Source: Blakeslea trispora
Lineage: Eukaryota > Mucoromycota > Mucoromycetes > Mucorales > Choanephoraceae
Reading direction: 5' to 3'
DNA: 64,000 bases
Assembly: GCA_025331445.1 (NCBI GenBank)
Contig: JAIWNE010000008.1
Span: forward strand, 506,001 to 570,000
Shown here: positions 47,971 through 61,966 of the stretch, piece by piece
How positions within the stretch are numbered: the first letter of the stretch is position 1
Layout: each line of letters starts with the position of its first letter
Translations under genes and position numbers: made by a program
The notes under the pieces: generated by a model
Seen by the model: only the letters and a program-made list of their open reading frames with translations
Told to the model about the DNA's origin: nothing
The model's database searches: none

Positions 47971-50935
47971 TCGTTGCCTGATAATCAAATGAACAAACAA
48001 TAAAAAAGAAAAAAACTTTTTTTTTTTGGTTACAAGACAACGAGCGCTCTCTTTTTATTGGCTAGTTCAATTAATTCTGATGTCCCAAATCTTCTTACTT
48101 TTACTGTATAAAGCACTTTATTAGGTGGATTAAGCTTAGTCCACTTCAATTAGTTCCAAGGCAACATCAGAGGATTTTGAGCAAGCACACCTATAGAGAC
48201 TTTAAGCAGCAATGGGTGTATCATGACGGATCATATATCCGAAGCCACTGGTCAAGCCACCAGCATATACACTCAGATGCAAAGGTCTCTCTAATTTTTT
48301 CTGAGAAAAAAGAGTACTGCTCGAATAGCCATCAAAGAAAGCTTCTTGTGAATTTCGAAATACATAAAGTAACAAAGCACTTCAAGACGAAGAGAACAAT
48401 TCGTTAATATATAAGAATTGAAACGCACTTTGATATATTAAACGATTAAATGACGACTCGTCCCTAGATCCAAATTGAGAATGATTTTTACAAATGTGCG
48501 ATTACATATCCTATTATTGCAATGTTAGGACAATAACACCTGCTGCTTTATGAAGTTTTGCCATAGTTAGTTCATTATATAGCGTCTGGCGATAAACCGA
48601 CAGGAGGACTTGTGGTATGACTGCTGCCAAATTATATACTTTGAATGCAGGGTTCTTTATTGTCATCCCTTATAACCGTGAGAGCTGTAGCATATGGTGT
48701 ATCGCCTCAATAAATTGCTGTATTTTGATTGAAACTGAGACAATTGCTTAACTTTAAGCTGTTTGATTCAGGGAGCTGTTAGTCTAGGGAAAACTTTCTG
48801 CAGGATGAATCAGCGCTTTAAACTTTGACATTCATTTGATATAGGAGTAATCATTTACCCTCCTTAAATCGAACAACAACTGTGTTGATCGGCAACCTTG
48901 TGTTGACACTAAAGGAGCAAAAGATCTTCTGAACCTCTGCCTATGCGCATGTTTTAGAGTATATATCTGATGGTTTAAATGGTTGAGCCAAGACGAACTT
49001 AATAGCGAATGATCTACCTTCAAAAAATTAAATTCACAACGCACTATACAAAACAATGATATAATACAGTCAGGCTTATGGAAATACACAGGTTGCTGAA
49101 GCGAAGGATGAAGAAGTGGTGGTCACCCGCCCATGGTATAAGTTTTTTTTTAAACAAGACTCAATTCCCAACTCTATAAAAGATTCAAAAAAATTGTATC
49201 ACGAAGCTAGCATTAGAAGATATAAAGGGAAGGGAATTGGGGATCAAAAATTTTATTAGAGATATATGCAAAAGGTTTCATCCTGAAATTCAACCACGAT
49301 TGATAGCCATTCTACAAGAAATAGACTTGAATGAACCAAGATGGCATGGTAAGAAAGCTCTTTTTCTTCCCAAGCATTCTATGACATCCTGATTCATTCA
49401 AGTCTATTTCTTGTAGAATGGCTATCAATCGTGGTTGAATTTCAGGATGAAACTTTTTGCATATGTCTCTAGATCAAGATAAAGATGATTTTTATTCAAT
49501 AAAACTGTGGATATTTATACTATTCTAAAGGTGCTAAAATATATGCATTGACTAAAGCTATAAGCTGTTAGTTTCTTGGCAGAAAGATGTTTCTTTACTA
49601 TTTAACGTAGGAGCTCATTAACAAGTGACTTGTAGCTGTATATAGGGCTGGTGCAACGTGATTGTTAGATTGTTACAATGTTATGCAGCCCACAGACTGC
49701 ATTTCTTGACACATTTTCTTTATTCAACATTTCAGATCTGGCTTTGTATTGCTTCTTATTATTGTTTTTTTTTACAAGTGTTCAAGTATGAAATCATACA
49801 TCTGTTTTTTTTTATTCGAATGCTAATCTGTCTTATGAATTGCATATCGCTTGGTGATTTTTATTTCACTTCTGATTAGGCAAATAAGGAGGAGGAGACA
49901 AAGGGCGAGGAGAAATTCTGTGATATAGTAAGCCTATCCCACAGAAAGCAAATGATAAGCATTACTGTTCTCGGGAGGCCAGATCCTCTTTTCATGCTCA
50001 TGGGTTGTTTCGCTAATCAGGATCTGAGTATCCCTTGCTCTAGCATCGGTAGAATTATATTTTATTTGGATTTCTTTAGGCAAAAAGAAGAAAAAACAAA
50101 GGGTTGACTCCACAAAATGGGTTGCCTGCTAAATCCCCGGCTGCTGAACTAATGATACAAACAAAAAGAAAACCAATAAAATTGGTACCAACTTAGATTG
50201 GAACAAGAAGATAGAGCTTTATATTATACTGGTTAGAACTCTTTAATCATTGTTTGTCTGAAAGATAATAAAGTGAAACATAATATAGTAGCTGATAGTC
50301 TCTGTCTCAAGCACCCTTCCTTAATTTTTTAACTTTTTTTTCGATCTCTGTTAGGGAGGCCTGTGATTGTGATTTAGTTCAGTTATTTTTCTCTTTTTTC
50401 TCTCGCTTTGATGTTCCCATTTATGAGCATTCGAGTGCAATTTTGCAACTACGTAGGTTTTTTTAAAGTTAATCGATGATCGAGTCAAATTTTGATTTCC
50501 AATTGATTAAAATGAATCTTATTAACTTCATTTTTCGAAATAAACCGAGGAGCTATATTTCCACAATGTAAGCGAAACTTCGAGTGGATAGGATGCATAT
50601 TAACCCATGAATCAGGTGAAATCATTATGACTTGCTTATGCATTGAACCCTGAATAATCTCAGGACATTACCTTATTTTTTCACTTTATTTTTTTTAGAT
50701 TCCAGTTCCTCCGAGCGAACAAACAAACAAGCTATAGAAAATAGGTAAGCCAATGACAAAAAAAGAAAGGGGAAAAAGGAAAACCTGCAAAAATATCGCA
50801 TGGAAAAACGTGAAAAAAGTCAAGGATAAAGAAAACCATAAATAGAGGTCTCTTTGAGACAGTAGTATTTATTCCTTTCTTTTTTTTTTCTTTCTCTTTA
50901 CTCTTGACTTATTTATAAATCATAGTTATCTGAGC
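47971..50935. other. Long spacer containing a MITE-like element
   Basis: Nearly 3 kb between divergent genes. Apart from the inverted repeat at 49257-49471 I find no gene. Short frames at 48177-48407, 48832-49089 and 49658-49879 lack any support. Confidence 0.4.
49257..49471. mobile_element. MITE-like inverted-repeat element with TA target site
   Basis: Two arms of about 77 bases (49259-49334 and 49393-49469) are near-perfect reverse complements, separated by about 58 bases and flanked by TA on both sides. The outer ends (GAGATATATGCAAAAGGTTT) match the terminal repeats of the Tc1-like element at 26180-27888 at 23 of 27 positions. There is no coding capacity. It is best read as a short non-autonomous relative of that family; a transcript would fold into a long hairpin. 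Confidence 0.85.
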
Positions 50936-52064
50936 ATGCTTCTCGTTACAGGTGCCGATCATTACATTGGACATGCCATTGTTTCGCATTTAGCTCAGTA
51001 CAAAGAATTGCGACCCAACTTACGGGTACTCTGTCAAAACAAATCCCGCTGTTATGGTTTTGCCAATGCCAACATTGATGTCCGCACAGTAGACTACCAG
51101 CATCCTAATCAGCTCTCAGTTGCATTCCGTGGCGTAGAACACTTAATATTAGCCATTGGCAACGAAGATAATAGAGTTAGCAATGCTAAATCTGTTTGTG
51201 CTGTAGCTGCACAATCTGGTGTAAAAAATATTATCTGTATCTCTCATGTAGGTGCTATCTCAAAAGTACATGCTTCATTACAAGACTATGATCAAATTGA
51301 GCAATATGTCATGGAAAGCGGCTGTTCCTATACAATCCTCAGGTATATACAAAGTAGCAATAACATATCAACAAAGCCAATTGACCTCCTTCTATAATAC
51401 AGACTTGATTTTGTACAACAATACTTTCATTTATGGTCGAATTATGCAGAAAAACATCGACAGATCTTATTGCCTTTGACTGAAGATGTAGAATTTTGCC
51501 CTATTGCTATTTCAGACGTGTGTAAAGCCATAGAGAATCTGTTGTTTGAAGAAAATACACATACTTGCAAGCCGCTAGATGACATACACGATGGACAAGT
51601 CTACATTCTCACTGGTCCTGAAAAGTTACATGGAAAGCGCATGGTGGAGCTCTTGACTTCTAGCACAGGCTATTCGCACTTTAAATATCGCCGTGGCCGG
51701 CCCATGGACCTTGATTATTATCTAAGCGGGCTTAGCAAGGATATTTGGTTCGATGCTCGACTCAAGCAAGAAATGTCACACATGTACCATGATACGTTTG
51801 ATCAAAAAGAATATCAAAGTCGAGTCCATGGCTTTCCTACAGGTAAAGAGAAGAGAAGAAGAAAACGTCATGGTTGAAAACTAAAGCTTTCATCACTGTA
51901 CAATAGCAAAACAAATTCAAACTTATTTAGATTACTTTGATTGGGTCCAACAAACTTCAGGCAGTATTTGTGTACCACATGCAAGTATGCTAACAAAATC
52001 ACCTTGTGAGCCTATGCAACTCTTTTTTGAGCAAAATGCCAACAGCTTTAAGCCTCGAGTATAA
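50936..52064 (+). CDS. NmrA-like NAD(P)-binding Rossmann protein
   Basis: Three exons (50936-51342, 51403-51842, 51931-52064) join in phase to 326 residues. The N-terminal dinucleotide-binding motif is VTGADHYIGHAIVSHLAQ. A GVEHLILAIGNED strand and a GVKNIICISHVGA block follow, as in the NmrA/HSCARG branch of atypical short-chain dehydrogenases. The usual catalytic Tyr-x3-Lys is not evident, which fits regulators that sense NADP(H) rather than enzymes. The ATG is preceded by a C/T-rich tract. The target pathway cannot be told from its neighbours. Confidence 0.8.
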
Positions 52065-52220
52065 CAAAGAAAACAAAGCATATTTTCTATGGCAAAAACT
52101 CATATTAAAAGAAGAAAATTTGCTTTATGTATATAATCTTTTTTTTTTATAAACAAGAAAAAAAATCGTTTACACTATTTTGACAAACAATCAATAAAGA
52201 GAAAGCAGATCATATAATCT

Positions 52221-53110
<890 letters not shown>

Positions 53111-55145
53111 CTTTGCTTTAGTTGTTGGTATTTAAACAATAAGTGAAAAGAAAAAAGAGAAAAAGAATGAAAAAAAGGGAGGTAGCTGCCTAATAAAAAA
53201 AAAATAGACTGGTGTCTGCGACGGCTAAAATGGCCCAATCAGGTCCATGCGGTCATTCGCAGCTGGTATTAGCACCTTATTATTAAAAATCGAATAGTCT
53301 AATTCAAATCCAGCATTTGAATTCCTCTGATTACAATGGCTTGCAAAAAGTAGCTCTGAAAGCCGAATTGCTATAGCCAATTCGAAACGCATAGAAAGCT
53401 AAAGATCCTTTTGAGAAAGCAAAATCGAAGTTGTGAAGACTATAGGAAAGGAGCAAAAAAAAAGACTCAAGTAGTATCAGGAGGGAGCAGATATTGCAGG
53501 AGCATAGAGCCGGGATCTGTAGGGGGCGGTGGGACAGTCGAATAGACAAGGTAATCCATGTAATGCAGAATATGGCATACAAATGACCGTTGGATTAACC
53601 AAGGAAAGGGCCGGAGTGAATAATGAGGTCGTTTAGCAAAAAGTATTGGTAGTCAGTTGTGAAGTTGTAAGCAATTGATGGTACGGGTTCTGTTAGAGGC
53701 TTCGGAAGGATGTATAGGTTGTGCGAAGGACTTGTTAGGGAGCCATCTATGGCGCAGCTCCTTTGGTATACACTATTCCAGCAAATTATCGGAACAAAAA
53801 AAATCGGATTAGAGGATTGATCAAAAGCATTCAAGAGCACAAACAAAGATAAACCTTTATGTATGTGTCAATGTTTCAAGTGTTTCAAAATTGTCATGCC
53901 TATTGCTTTATTCTTTATGGTAAGCTGCCAGTTAACTTATTGCAGGAACAACCAAGATACAGTGGTCATCAAAGTAAATTGTCAAAAAGTTTGCGCTTGT
54001 GCCTGTACAGTCGTGTGCTGCTGTATTTGTAATGTTCTTTAAGGGGACATAAAGAATAAAATAATAAAGAAGATATTTTGAAAACGTTTGTAGCTGCCCC
54101 GCTTTGAATTGAAATAGAGAGGACAGGTTTATGGCTTATCATTGCAACTATCATTTATTTACTTATCTTGATGATTATTCTTGGCTGGTCTAATGAGAAC
54201 CTATGTTGACATACATTTGAATACTTTTGGTAAAGATTCTACCATGGTTGAATCCACTTGTGTTGATGTTATCTTTGTAATTTATTTGGCTCTCCTCATG
54301 TGACCTTGATTTCATTGTTGAGACTTGTATGAATTTACTTCGAATCCTTCAATATTTTGTATTTACTTAAAAAAAATAGCTTTAATCTTGAAGCAAATCG
54401 ATTTCCTACAAACGATAGTTTATTATAGCTGAATTTTGCTTATTATGACAGTAGAATTTGAAATGTAAATCAAGTATATGTACAGAATAAGCATAAATTT
54501 GTAGAGAGGAACTCTCATTGTTAGGTCGAAAAGCATTGTATAAGGAATATAAATGATATTAGATAACTTTGGTCAAACAAAAAAAGCAGCAAATGCTTTG
54601 AAGGTTTTCTATTTTCGTTGAACAAAGAAATTCGAAAAATATAGAAAGAAGCATGCTTTTTAAAGGTTGAAATCCTTAGCTTTTCCTTACCTGCTTTCTA
54701 AAGATAAACAAAAGTTTCCCCTTCCTTTACTATGCCAAGATGGCAGTGGCACCTTCCTACCCGTGAAGACTGTGTCAATTAAGCTGAAATTTCGAAGCTA
54801 TGATGGCTCTTTTTTGGTGATTGTTAAATGTCAGAAGAACTTAATGTCGATGTGTCGCCAAACATCCATCAAATTAGGCCCATCACAGTTTAACGCTGAT
54901 CAAATACATATCCTGAAAAGAAAAGAAAAACTCTCTTATGATAAGCATGTACTGTTTCATTGCATTCTGCACTATGTCCTTGAATATGAAATGATGCGTA
55001 GAGATTAGTCAGGGCATTATTACGCACAACTTGTTTCTTCTTTAGATCCAAGTAATGATGTATTCATGTAAATATGTTTAGCCTTGAGGTAGCTATGCTT
55101 CATTAATTTGCTTGTTTTTCCAAGTTGGATAGTGACAAAAAGGTC
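53111..55145. other. Gene-free spacer
   Basis: Two kilobases containing the promoter of the E2 gene and the 3' flank of the F-box gene. A 113-codon frame at 54667-55008 begins with TTG and resembles nothing I know. Confidence 0.35.
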
Positions 55146-56975
55146 TCATTCCAGGTATATTCGATTTTTGTAAGTCAACAGGGAGTCATTGATATACACA
55201 AAATGTTGATTGATGTGTATTAACAAATCAAAATGACAGAGATTGTCATCACAAGTACTGAGGCATGGCGAATTTGTACGATGATGAGATGTTCCAAGAT
55301 AATGATGAGTAACTTCTCCATGGTTTTCTACTCTTAGGAAGAGATCTTTCCCAACATCAAAGTAAACATGGGTTAATTTTTGCTGCTTTTCAAAATTCAG
55401 CGCCCAACTATCTTCAAGCCTTTGTGTAGAATGGGTATCTATACAAGCTTCATTTGCCCTAGTAAATTCATATATAGAGAGGTTGGGAGCTGCATCGATC
55501 AAGTGTTGAATTCTCTTCAGAAAAGTATACACATTATCAAGTTTGATTAAGTCATCTTGTGATGCAAGAGAATTAGTTTGTCTTGCTACAGTGATAGTAG
55601 TTCAGTTTTTTATCCGGAGTTCCTCGAGTACAAGTGGCTCGTTGAAGAGGCATATCTCTTCATGCGAACAGACAAATCCATGTTTGAAAATAAGTTGCCT
55701 TATTCCCTTTGCAACTCGTAAAATAACAAACATTAAGCAGATGTCAAAGAAGTCGCACTTATATTCATCTACCAAAGTTAGACTCGTTAGGCATGAAAAA
55801 TCGGAAAGCGTGCTGCAAAGACCCCTAGTGTAGATGTATATAGGATCGAAGTCGGGATCAACACTGATTAGTTGGAGCGATTTTATTTGGTCCTTAGTTG
55901 CATCTGATGTAGAGAGCAAATACAGTTGATCTTCAATTGTTTCTGTATCAATATAAGCCGTTATAGAATTTATCTTGCATGGTTGATGAGCTCCTAGTGC
56001 ACGAATAGCTGCTAGATTTATTATACACAAGTTGATGTTAATGACTTCAATCTGCGTCATCTTTGACAAGAGGTTAGCAACACTCAACTCATAGACTTGT
56101 AGCTCTTCTGAGGAGTAGAATTTCACAGAATCAGCTATCAATTCTAAAACTGATATATTAGGGTACTTCAGGCTGATGTATCCAGTCAGGAGCTCCATGC
56201 GGAAAAGTACTGCAGACTCAATCAGATTTTCGATACTAAATTCTATGATGAGCGTCTCAAGAGTAAGGTATGGCACATATTGAAGATCGGTTATTTCGGG
56301 TCTCATAAAGATTGATTCCATTGTAGTGTTTAGGGATAATTGTGCATCTTGTAAGTGCAATTTCTTGAGAGAGCTAGTATTTGCATCAATCTGCTCGAGT
56401 AGAGAGACACTTAAGATGACTCTTGTCAACTTGAGATTTTGAAGATGTGGCGCGTTTCCTAGTGTGCTAATCAAACCGAACAACTGCCTCGAATTACCAT
56501 ATATTTGCCGCAAGCTCCCACGAAACTGACAATATTCAATCCGAGTTAAGTTTGGCATGACATTGTTAACAAGCAACATGCTAGCAAGTGAAAAGCGTGT
56601 TTTGTGCTCGCATATAGACTGCAGCTTGTGCAAGCTAAAACTAGGACTTGTGTGAAAAAATGAACTTTCAGTTTTGCCATCACCAAACCAACTAAAGTGC
56701 TTCAGATTGGTTAGATTTCTCAAGATCTCGAAAAAAGATGGCGGCTTGGTATCAGTAGCATGCCAGGTCAGACTGGATATCTGCGAGAAGGGCTGGAGAT
56801 GTTCTATCTTACGCCATAGAGTCAAATGATCGTCTTTGGTAAAGATCTCACTATAAAGACCACTTTGTTTGACTGTGTGATACCATGAGCGAGATGTCAG
56901 AGCAAGTTGAAGCTTCTCCTTGAACTTTAGTTGACTCGTAATTAGCTCAGCAACTTCGAGTGGCAGTTGATCCAT
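55146..56975 (-). pseudogene. F-box/leucine-rich protein gene interrupted by one in-frame TGA
   Basis: From ATG 56975 the frame is open for 457 codons to TGA at 55604-55602. It then continues open in the same frame for another 151 codons to the next stop at 55146. The N-terminus is an F-box (MDQLPLEVAELITSQLKFKE, then LALTSRSWYHTV), followed by irregular leucine-rich repeats (LTRIEYCQF, LQNLKLTRVIL, LKKLHLQDAQL, LETLIIEF). F-box proteins are substrate adaptors of SCF ubiquitin ligases, and such genes are numerous in Mucorales. No GT-AG intron that removes the TGA keeps the frame. Either the gene ends at the TGA with a shortened repeat domain, or it is newly broken. The first 457 residues may still form a working protein. 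Confidence 0.7.
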
Positions 56976-59593
56976 TATAGAAGTAGTTTAAATGTTTAAA
57001 GAAAAAAGTTGCATGATTAACACCCGTTATTCCCTGCTTGAAAAGAAATTTTAACATGTTTTCCTTTTTTGTTAGAAGAATCGGACTCTATTGTATTTAC
57101 AAGCAAACAAGTTGTGATAGTACGCTAGTTTGGTGAAGAATATTTGTATACGAGCAACACGGCTCATTGAGAAGATTGGGTGAACGTGTGCTTAATAACC
57201 AAAGGAGATATGAGGGGTAGCCTTATAATAAAACCATTTCTAAGATAAGGTTAAACGAGCTGAAAGTATGGGTATAGAAGTCAACATGTTGCAAAGGAAC
57301 ATCTAAGGGTAAGTGGCTTATTAGACAAGGATTGTTATATGCACTGATTGCTTACTTCTCAAACTAGAAACTATACATTGAAAGGAATTTACACTTGTCA
57401 TACTTTATCCGCCTCCTTCGACACCGTTTGCAAAATTTATACTTGTTCTAATGGAAAGCTTTTTGGCCTATAGCGCAGCGGTTCTTTAGATTGTTCCTTC
57501 TGTTGCGTTTCTTGGATTAGGCAAATGCTAGCATTCTTCCTGTTTTAGCTGATTTGCAGTTCTGAGTCGTATAGAAGACATTCGTCCAGTAGATGTGAAG
57601 TGTATAAGCCTGAAGCAAAGGATAGAGCTAGAACTGGGATGAGAAAACGTGAGAGGAAGAAATTTGGCAAAAGTATAGATGTCAACGCAGTAATAATGGA
57701 CTAAAAGCTTGAAAGGGATAAGGCCGGGAAAAATCACATCACAACATAGACTCACTGGCAAGTTAAAATAACATCTATAGAGTCTTATGCGGTAACTCTC
57801 ATATGCAGAATAAAATCTTAAAGTTCAAGGAACAAGCAGACGAAAATGAAGCTGCGAATTAAAAATGACCAGGTAATATGAACTATAGTCCATCCTCTTT
57901 ATGGCAGCAACATGTAAAAGTAATGATAGAAAGTGTTTCAAGCTCATTCCTGAAAGCATTTCCAAGTCTTATTCTATTGAGCGCTTGCGTATGTCATTTG
58001 AGAGCTCAAGTATTACAAAAAGTTGGTGAAAAACGTCATACTATATATCGTCAAGTTGTGTTGGCAAATAAACCAGCCTCGACGCTTTGTAATGCAAAAA
58101 GCCTTCCTTTATATCGTACTATTTTCTTTCGATCACATCTCCATATAATCAAATCAATCAAGATCGTTATATTTCTTATTCTTTTTACATATATTTCGCT
58201 AGTGTAAGAGCTACCAAACATTTACAGAGTCTTATTGACTGTTCTATCGAGTATCTCTCTAAACGTTTGAATAAAGAGGGCTTGTTGATTTTATCAGAAA
58301 GCTGGTCAAATAAGCTTTAAGCGTCTGCATCTGGGTGATCAAACTTCGTACTAGTGAACAATTTTTCATTTTTCAAGAAGGTGGGTAGGGGTTCTTTTTT
58401 TAAAAATTGGTAAACTTAGAGCAGAATCGCTGTAATACGATAAAACTTTAAAAGCCTTAAGATTTTTAACCTGACAAGAATTCAGTGACACAGAATGATG
58501 GTGACAATGAGATTAGTTTTAATATGCTTTATCTAAATTGATTGGTTTTGAGTTCAAGTACCTTTTTTATAGATATCAATCAAAATAACAGTAGAAATTT
58601 GATACGGTCTCCGCTCCATCTCCATTAGTACGACAAGAGAAACTTCAAGCTTATCATCCGTTACGTAAAGTTGAGCAGGATCGTTTGTGGGGATTTGGTT
58701 CTTTCAATTTTTTGCATTAATTTTGACAATTGAACTTGGTATAGTTGAATTTAATATTCATCTTGTTATTTCTTCAAAATTGTGTATGATTCAATAAACT
58801 GTTAGAGGGTGAGGTGACACAAGCAGGCCACCGGATTGCTGGTGCCCCTCCTTTTCCTTTGTTTACCACAGAGATACGTTTCATTCATGATAATCAGATT
58901 AAGCCCAACTGAAAAATCGTGTCCGTTGTTATGTGGCATAGAAATTACTTCTTTTGTATAAATAATGGAGCCAAGGAAAACCATAAAATCTCAATCTGAT
59001 AATTGTCTGTGATGTCAACAACACACACCCCTTTTTCTACAACGTGGCGCTGATCGCATTAGTATATAGAAATGAGCCATGGTAAAGAACAACCAAAGGT
59101 AAGCATGGATGAATGTAATTATTGCTTAACATATTCGCTAGAAAGAGCTTAGCTTCTTTACAGATCTAGATTCTGCCTTTTTTTGTTACATTATGTTAAA
59201 TTCTTATGTGTGCAAATGAAGCTCAAGTACGAAATTGATTTCACTCCCTTCAGTCCTTCGTAATTGTTCTAAGTCGGGCCTTACACAGCCAATCTGTTCA
59301 TCAAAGTTAACTCAAATTCGACAAATTAGTGGTTTAGGTCACAGAAGATTGCATTCTATATCAAGACGTAAAACATAAAAGCTATCCGTATGTCAGTCAT
59401 TTGTTTGTTAAAAGAAACGAATGTATTTTTTTTTCGCATAGTATAAATGAAATTAAGATGAGACATAAAAATAGTTTTCGAAAGAGTGGTTTGTCCAGAA
59501 AGGAAGGGAAAATAATAAATATACATAGGTCTGCTCGATATCATCTTGTTGGTATTGTGCCTTGTAAAGGATGAAGGCATTTTCTTTCTTTTG
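56976..59593. other. Long spacer without a supported gene
   Basis: About 2.6 kb. Short frames at 57528-57761, 57878-58207 and 58802-58984 show no homology, no intron pattern and no codon preference that I could detect. No RNA gene was confirmed. Confidence 0.35.
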
Positions 59594-61966
59594 TTAGACT
59601 GTTTCTATAGGTTTTGAATCACGACGATGAAGGCGCGGTGATTCGTTTCTCTTGGCTTTTTCATCAGCTTGACTGTCGGTACTATTTCTATGATAAGATT
59701 GCTGGGTGGGTGTTAAATTTGTATTGATCAATCGGCTACTTGTCAGCCCATAATTAACGCCGCCTAATAAAGAACTTGGTAGCGAGGAGTCTGCTCTACG
59801 TCTATTGCGACCAGGCTTATTGAATCGAGCAGGCTCAAATGTTTGCCAAATATATTGTGAACATTTTGAAGCATTTGGCAAATCTTGAATCATTTTAGCA
59901 ATTGTGTTCTTTCTGAGACCAAAAAAGTCGGGTCCGACAGGGTTATGACCGTATTCTTGATTCCGTATGGCAAAGGCACGTCTGTACATATAAAGCATGT
60001 TAAATCTTGATTTTTTTTTTGTGATATTTGGCTCATTTTGTGTGCACCTTTTTCTTTTTATAGTACCTTACAATAATAGTCCAAACAGTCGTTGGTGTTG
60101 GTCCAGAATACGTCATTGGACAATCGTCTGCTGTTACTTCAAACTTAGGTTCTCGTCCGTTTTCCAGAATACGGCAAGTATATTGCGTATCACTCTTAGG
60201 ATCGATCATACTTCGGTACCATCTATAAATAAACGAATTAGCGCCATTTGTATCTTGTCGGGTTAGAAAATTTAGTAGTAAATCACTTTACTTGCGTACT
60301 GTGTAATTGGCAGGGTAAATGTAACGTTGATTGTGGTAAGCAGGTCTGTCGTAAATGACGGTACCCAAATCAACTACCGTCCAGGAATCGATTTCTACTG
60401 GTAAAATATATTCGCCTTTACTATCTTTGTCTACTTCATAATAGGTACGAACAGCAGTATTCACTTGTTGTTGTGTCGATTGCGAGGAAGGATGTGCCTG
60501 CTGCAACTTTGAATAGGCTGACTCGGATGATAAAGGTATGTTGTTTTTCTCTGAAGGCATCATCGCTATGGGCTTCTTTCTTTTTTTGTTGCTAGGTGTA
60601 TAAACTACTGGTATTATGGAGGCATGCTCATTATTGCTGTCAAGTTCATTGCACAAAGAATAAGACGAGTGGTGATGGGTAGGAGGAGAACCAGAAGAAG
60701 AGTTGGAGGAGCTTGAGTTAGGAGGCAAATGGCGAGATGGCTCTTTGTCAGATAGAGAAGCAAGAGTGAATGCTGATCGTCTACTTGACTCTGGTCGTTT
60801 AGGATAAGATATAGATGGCATAGGCAAAGCCATGTCGTTATGAAAAGAGTGCGATGATTGTTGTTGGCGATGATGATCTTCATTCGTGCTGTTATAATAA
60901 GGCTTTGTGGGTGATAACAAACGAGGACGCTTTGTTGCAAACTCGTTCAAATTGACATTTGTCGCCGTAGATGTTGCTGTTGCTGCTGGAGAAGCAGGAG
61001 GAAAAACAGGTTCAGGTCGAAAGACAGGTACCGAAGAAGACAGAGAAGGAAGTCTTGAAGGTATTGGCGGGCTCCCTTGATTCTCGTTGTCAATGTGGCT
61101 GCGTTGTCTTAGGTAACGATCAAATTCGGTATCATGCACTTTTGAGAGAGAGGGTGGTGGCGACACAGGTGGGTTCCGTAAATAAACATTATTTTCTTCA
61201 GAAGCGATGTAACAATTACATAGCGAATGACTCGGAATTTGCGATGTTGCCCTGAATTGCTCGAATGATTTGGATCTGAGTGCAGAGAAAAAGCTATCTC
61301 TTTGCCATTTCATTGTCTACATGTAGTGTTGAGCAAGTTATGTTTAGAAGGTTTTCTTTATAAAGTGCATAAAGTATAATAACGTATGTGAAGCAGTTTC
61401 GTCTTCAATCTTACAGGCTGTAGTTCCAAGAATATTTCTAGGTAAGGATCAGTTTCAGTTTGAAACGGCTTTCCGTAAATGACTAATTCATCGTCAGACT
61501 GGTCCATAATCCAAGTGAGAAGACCATGTCCTTCCCATATTAGTGAATCGCGCTTATGAGTGCTGTCAGAGTGTTGTTCGCTCAAAGAATGCCTGGTCTC
61601 CTGGAAATTCGCTGTGTAGACAGACAGGTCATGGTCTCTACAGATGATATCAGGGCTGCCAAGAGAGGCGAAGTTTTAGAAGCTTTATGTCACGTGTAGT
61701 TGAAACTCTTCTATTCTTACCTAGAAGAGCAAATAGACCACAAACAAGTTTTTAAAGGGATCGGTATTGATGAATAGTCACTAATTGTATCGTCATGATT
61801 GTCAAGGGTAAATGTCGTAAGTCGAGTTAACCTTGATCTGCTCAAAGTATAAAATACTTTAACTATGATCACAATGTGAATTATGTGGGACCAACATACA
61901 CATCACAATCAGTCTCTAACCTTTAATTGATTTATGATCTTGATGTTCTATCTTTAAAGTTGACAT
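59594..61966 (-). CDS. FYRN/FYRC-domain nuclear protein (TBRG1-like)
   Basis: Six exons (61966-61921, 61862-61721, 61655-61415, 61316-60292, 60222-60067, 59981-59594) join in phase to 665 residues. The first 140 residues (for example WEGHGLLTWIMDQSDDELVI) match no family I recognise. A long low-complexity Ser/Pro/His/Gln region follows. Then comes the FYRN block (YILPVEIDSWTVVDLGTVIY, YIYPANYTVRKWYRS), directly followed by FYRC (ILENGREPKFEVTADD, GHNPVGPDFFGLRKNTIAKM). The tail is basic. FYRN and FYRC domains pair into one fold found in chromatin regulators such as MLL and in TBRG1. The first two exons were placed by splice sites and phase and are less certain than the rest. Confidence 0.82.

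Noticed and set aside
54667..55008. 113-codon open frame
   Set aside because: It starts with TTG and has no domain or conserved motif; probably chance.
57465..57525. tRNA-like sequence with GCCTA/TAGGC ends
   Set aside because: Only about 57 bases between the ends, with no T-loop GTTCGA motif and no anticodon arm.
57878..58207. 109-codon open frame with a hydrophobic C-terminus
   Set aside because: No supporting homology or intron structure, although the stretch to about 58320 stays partly open in other frames.
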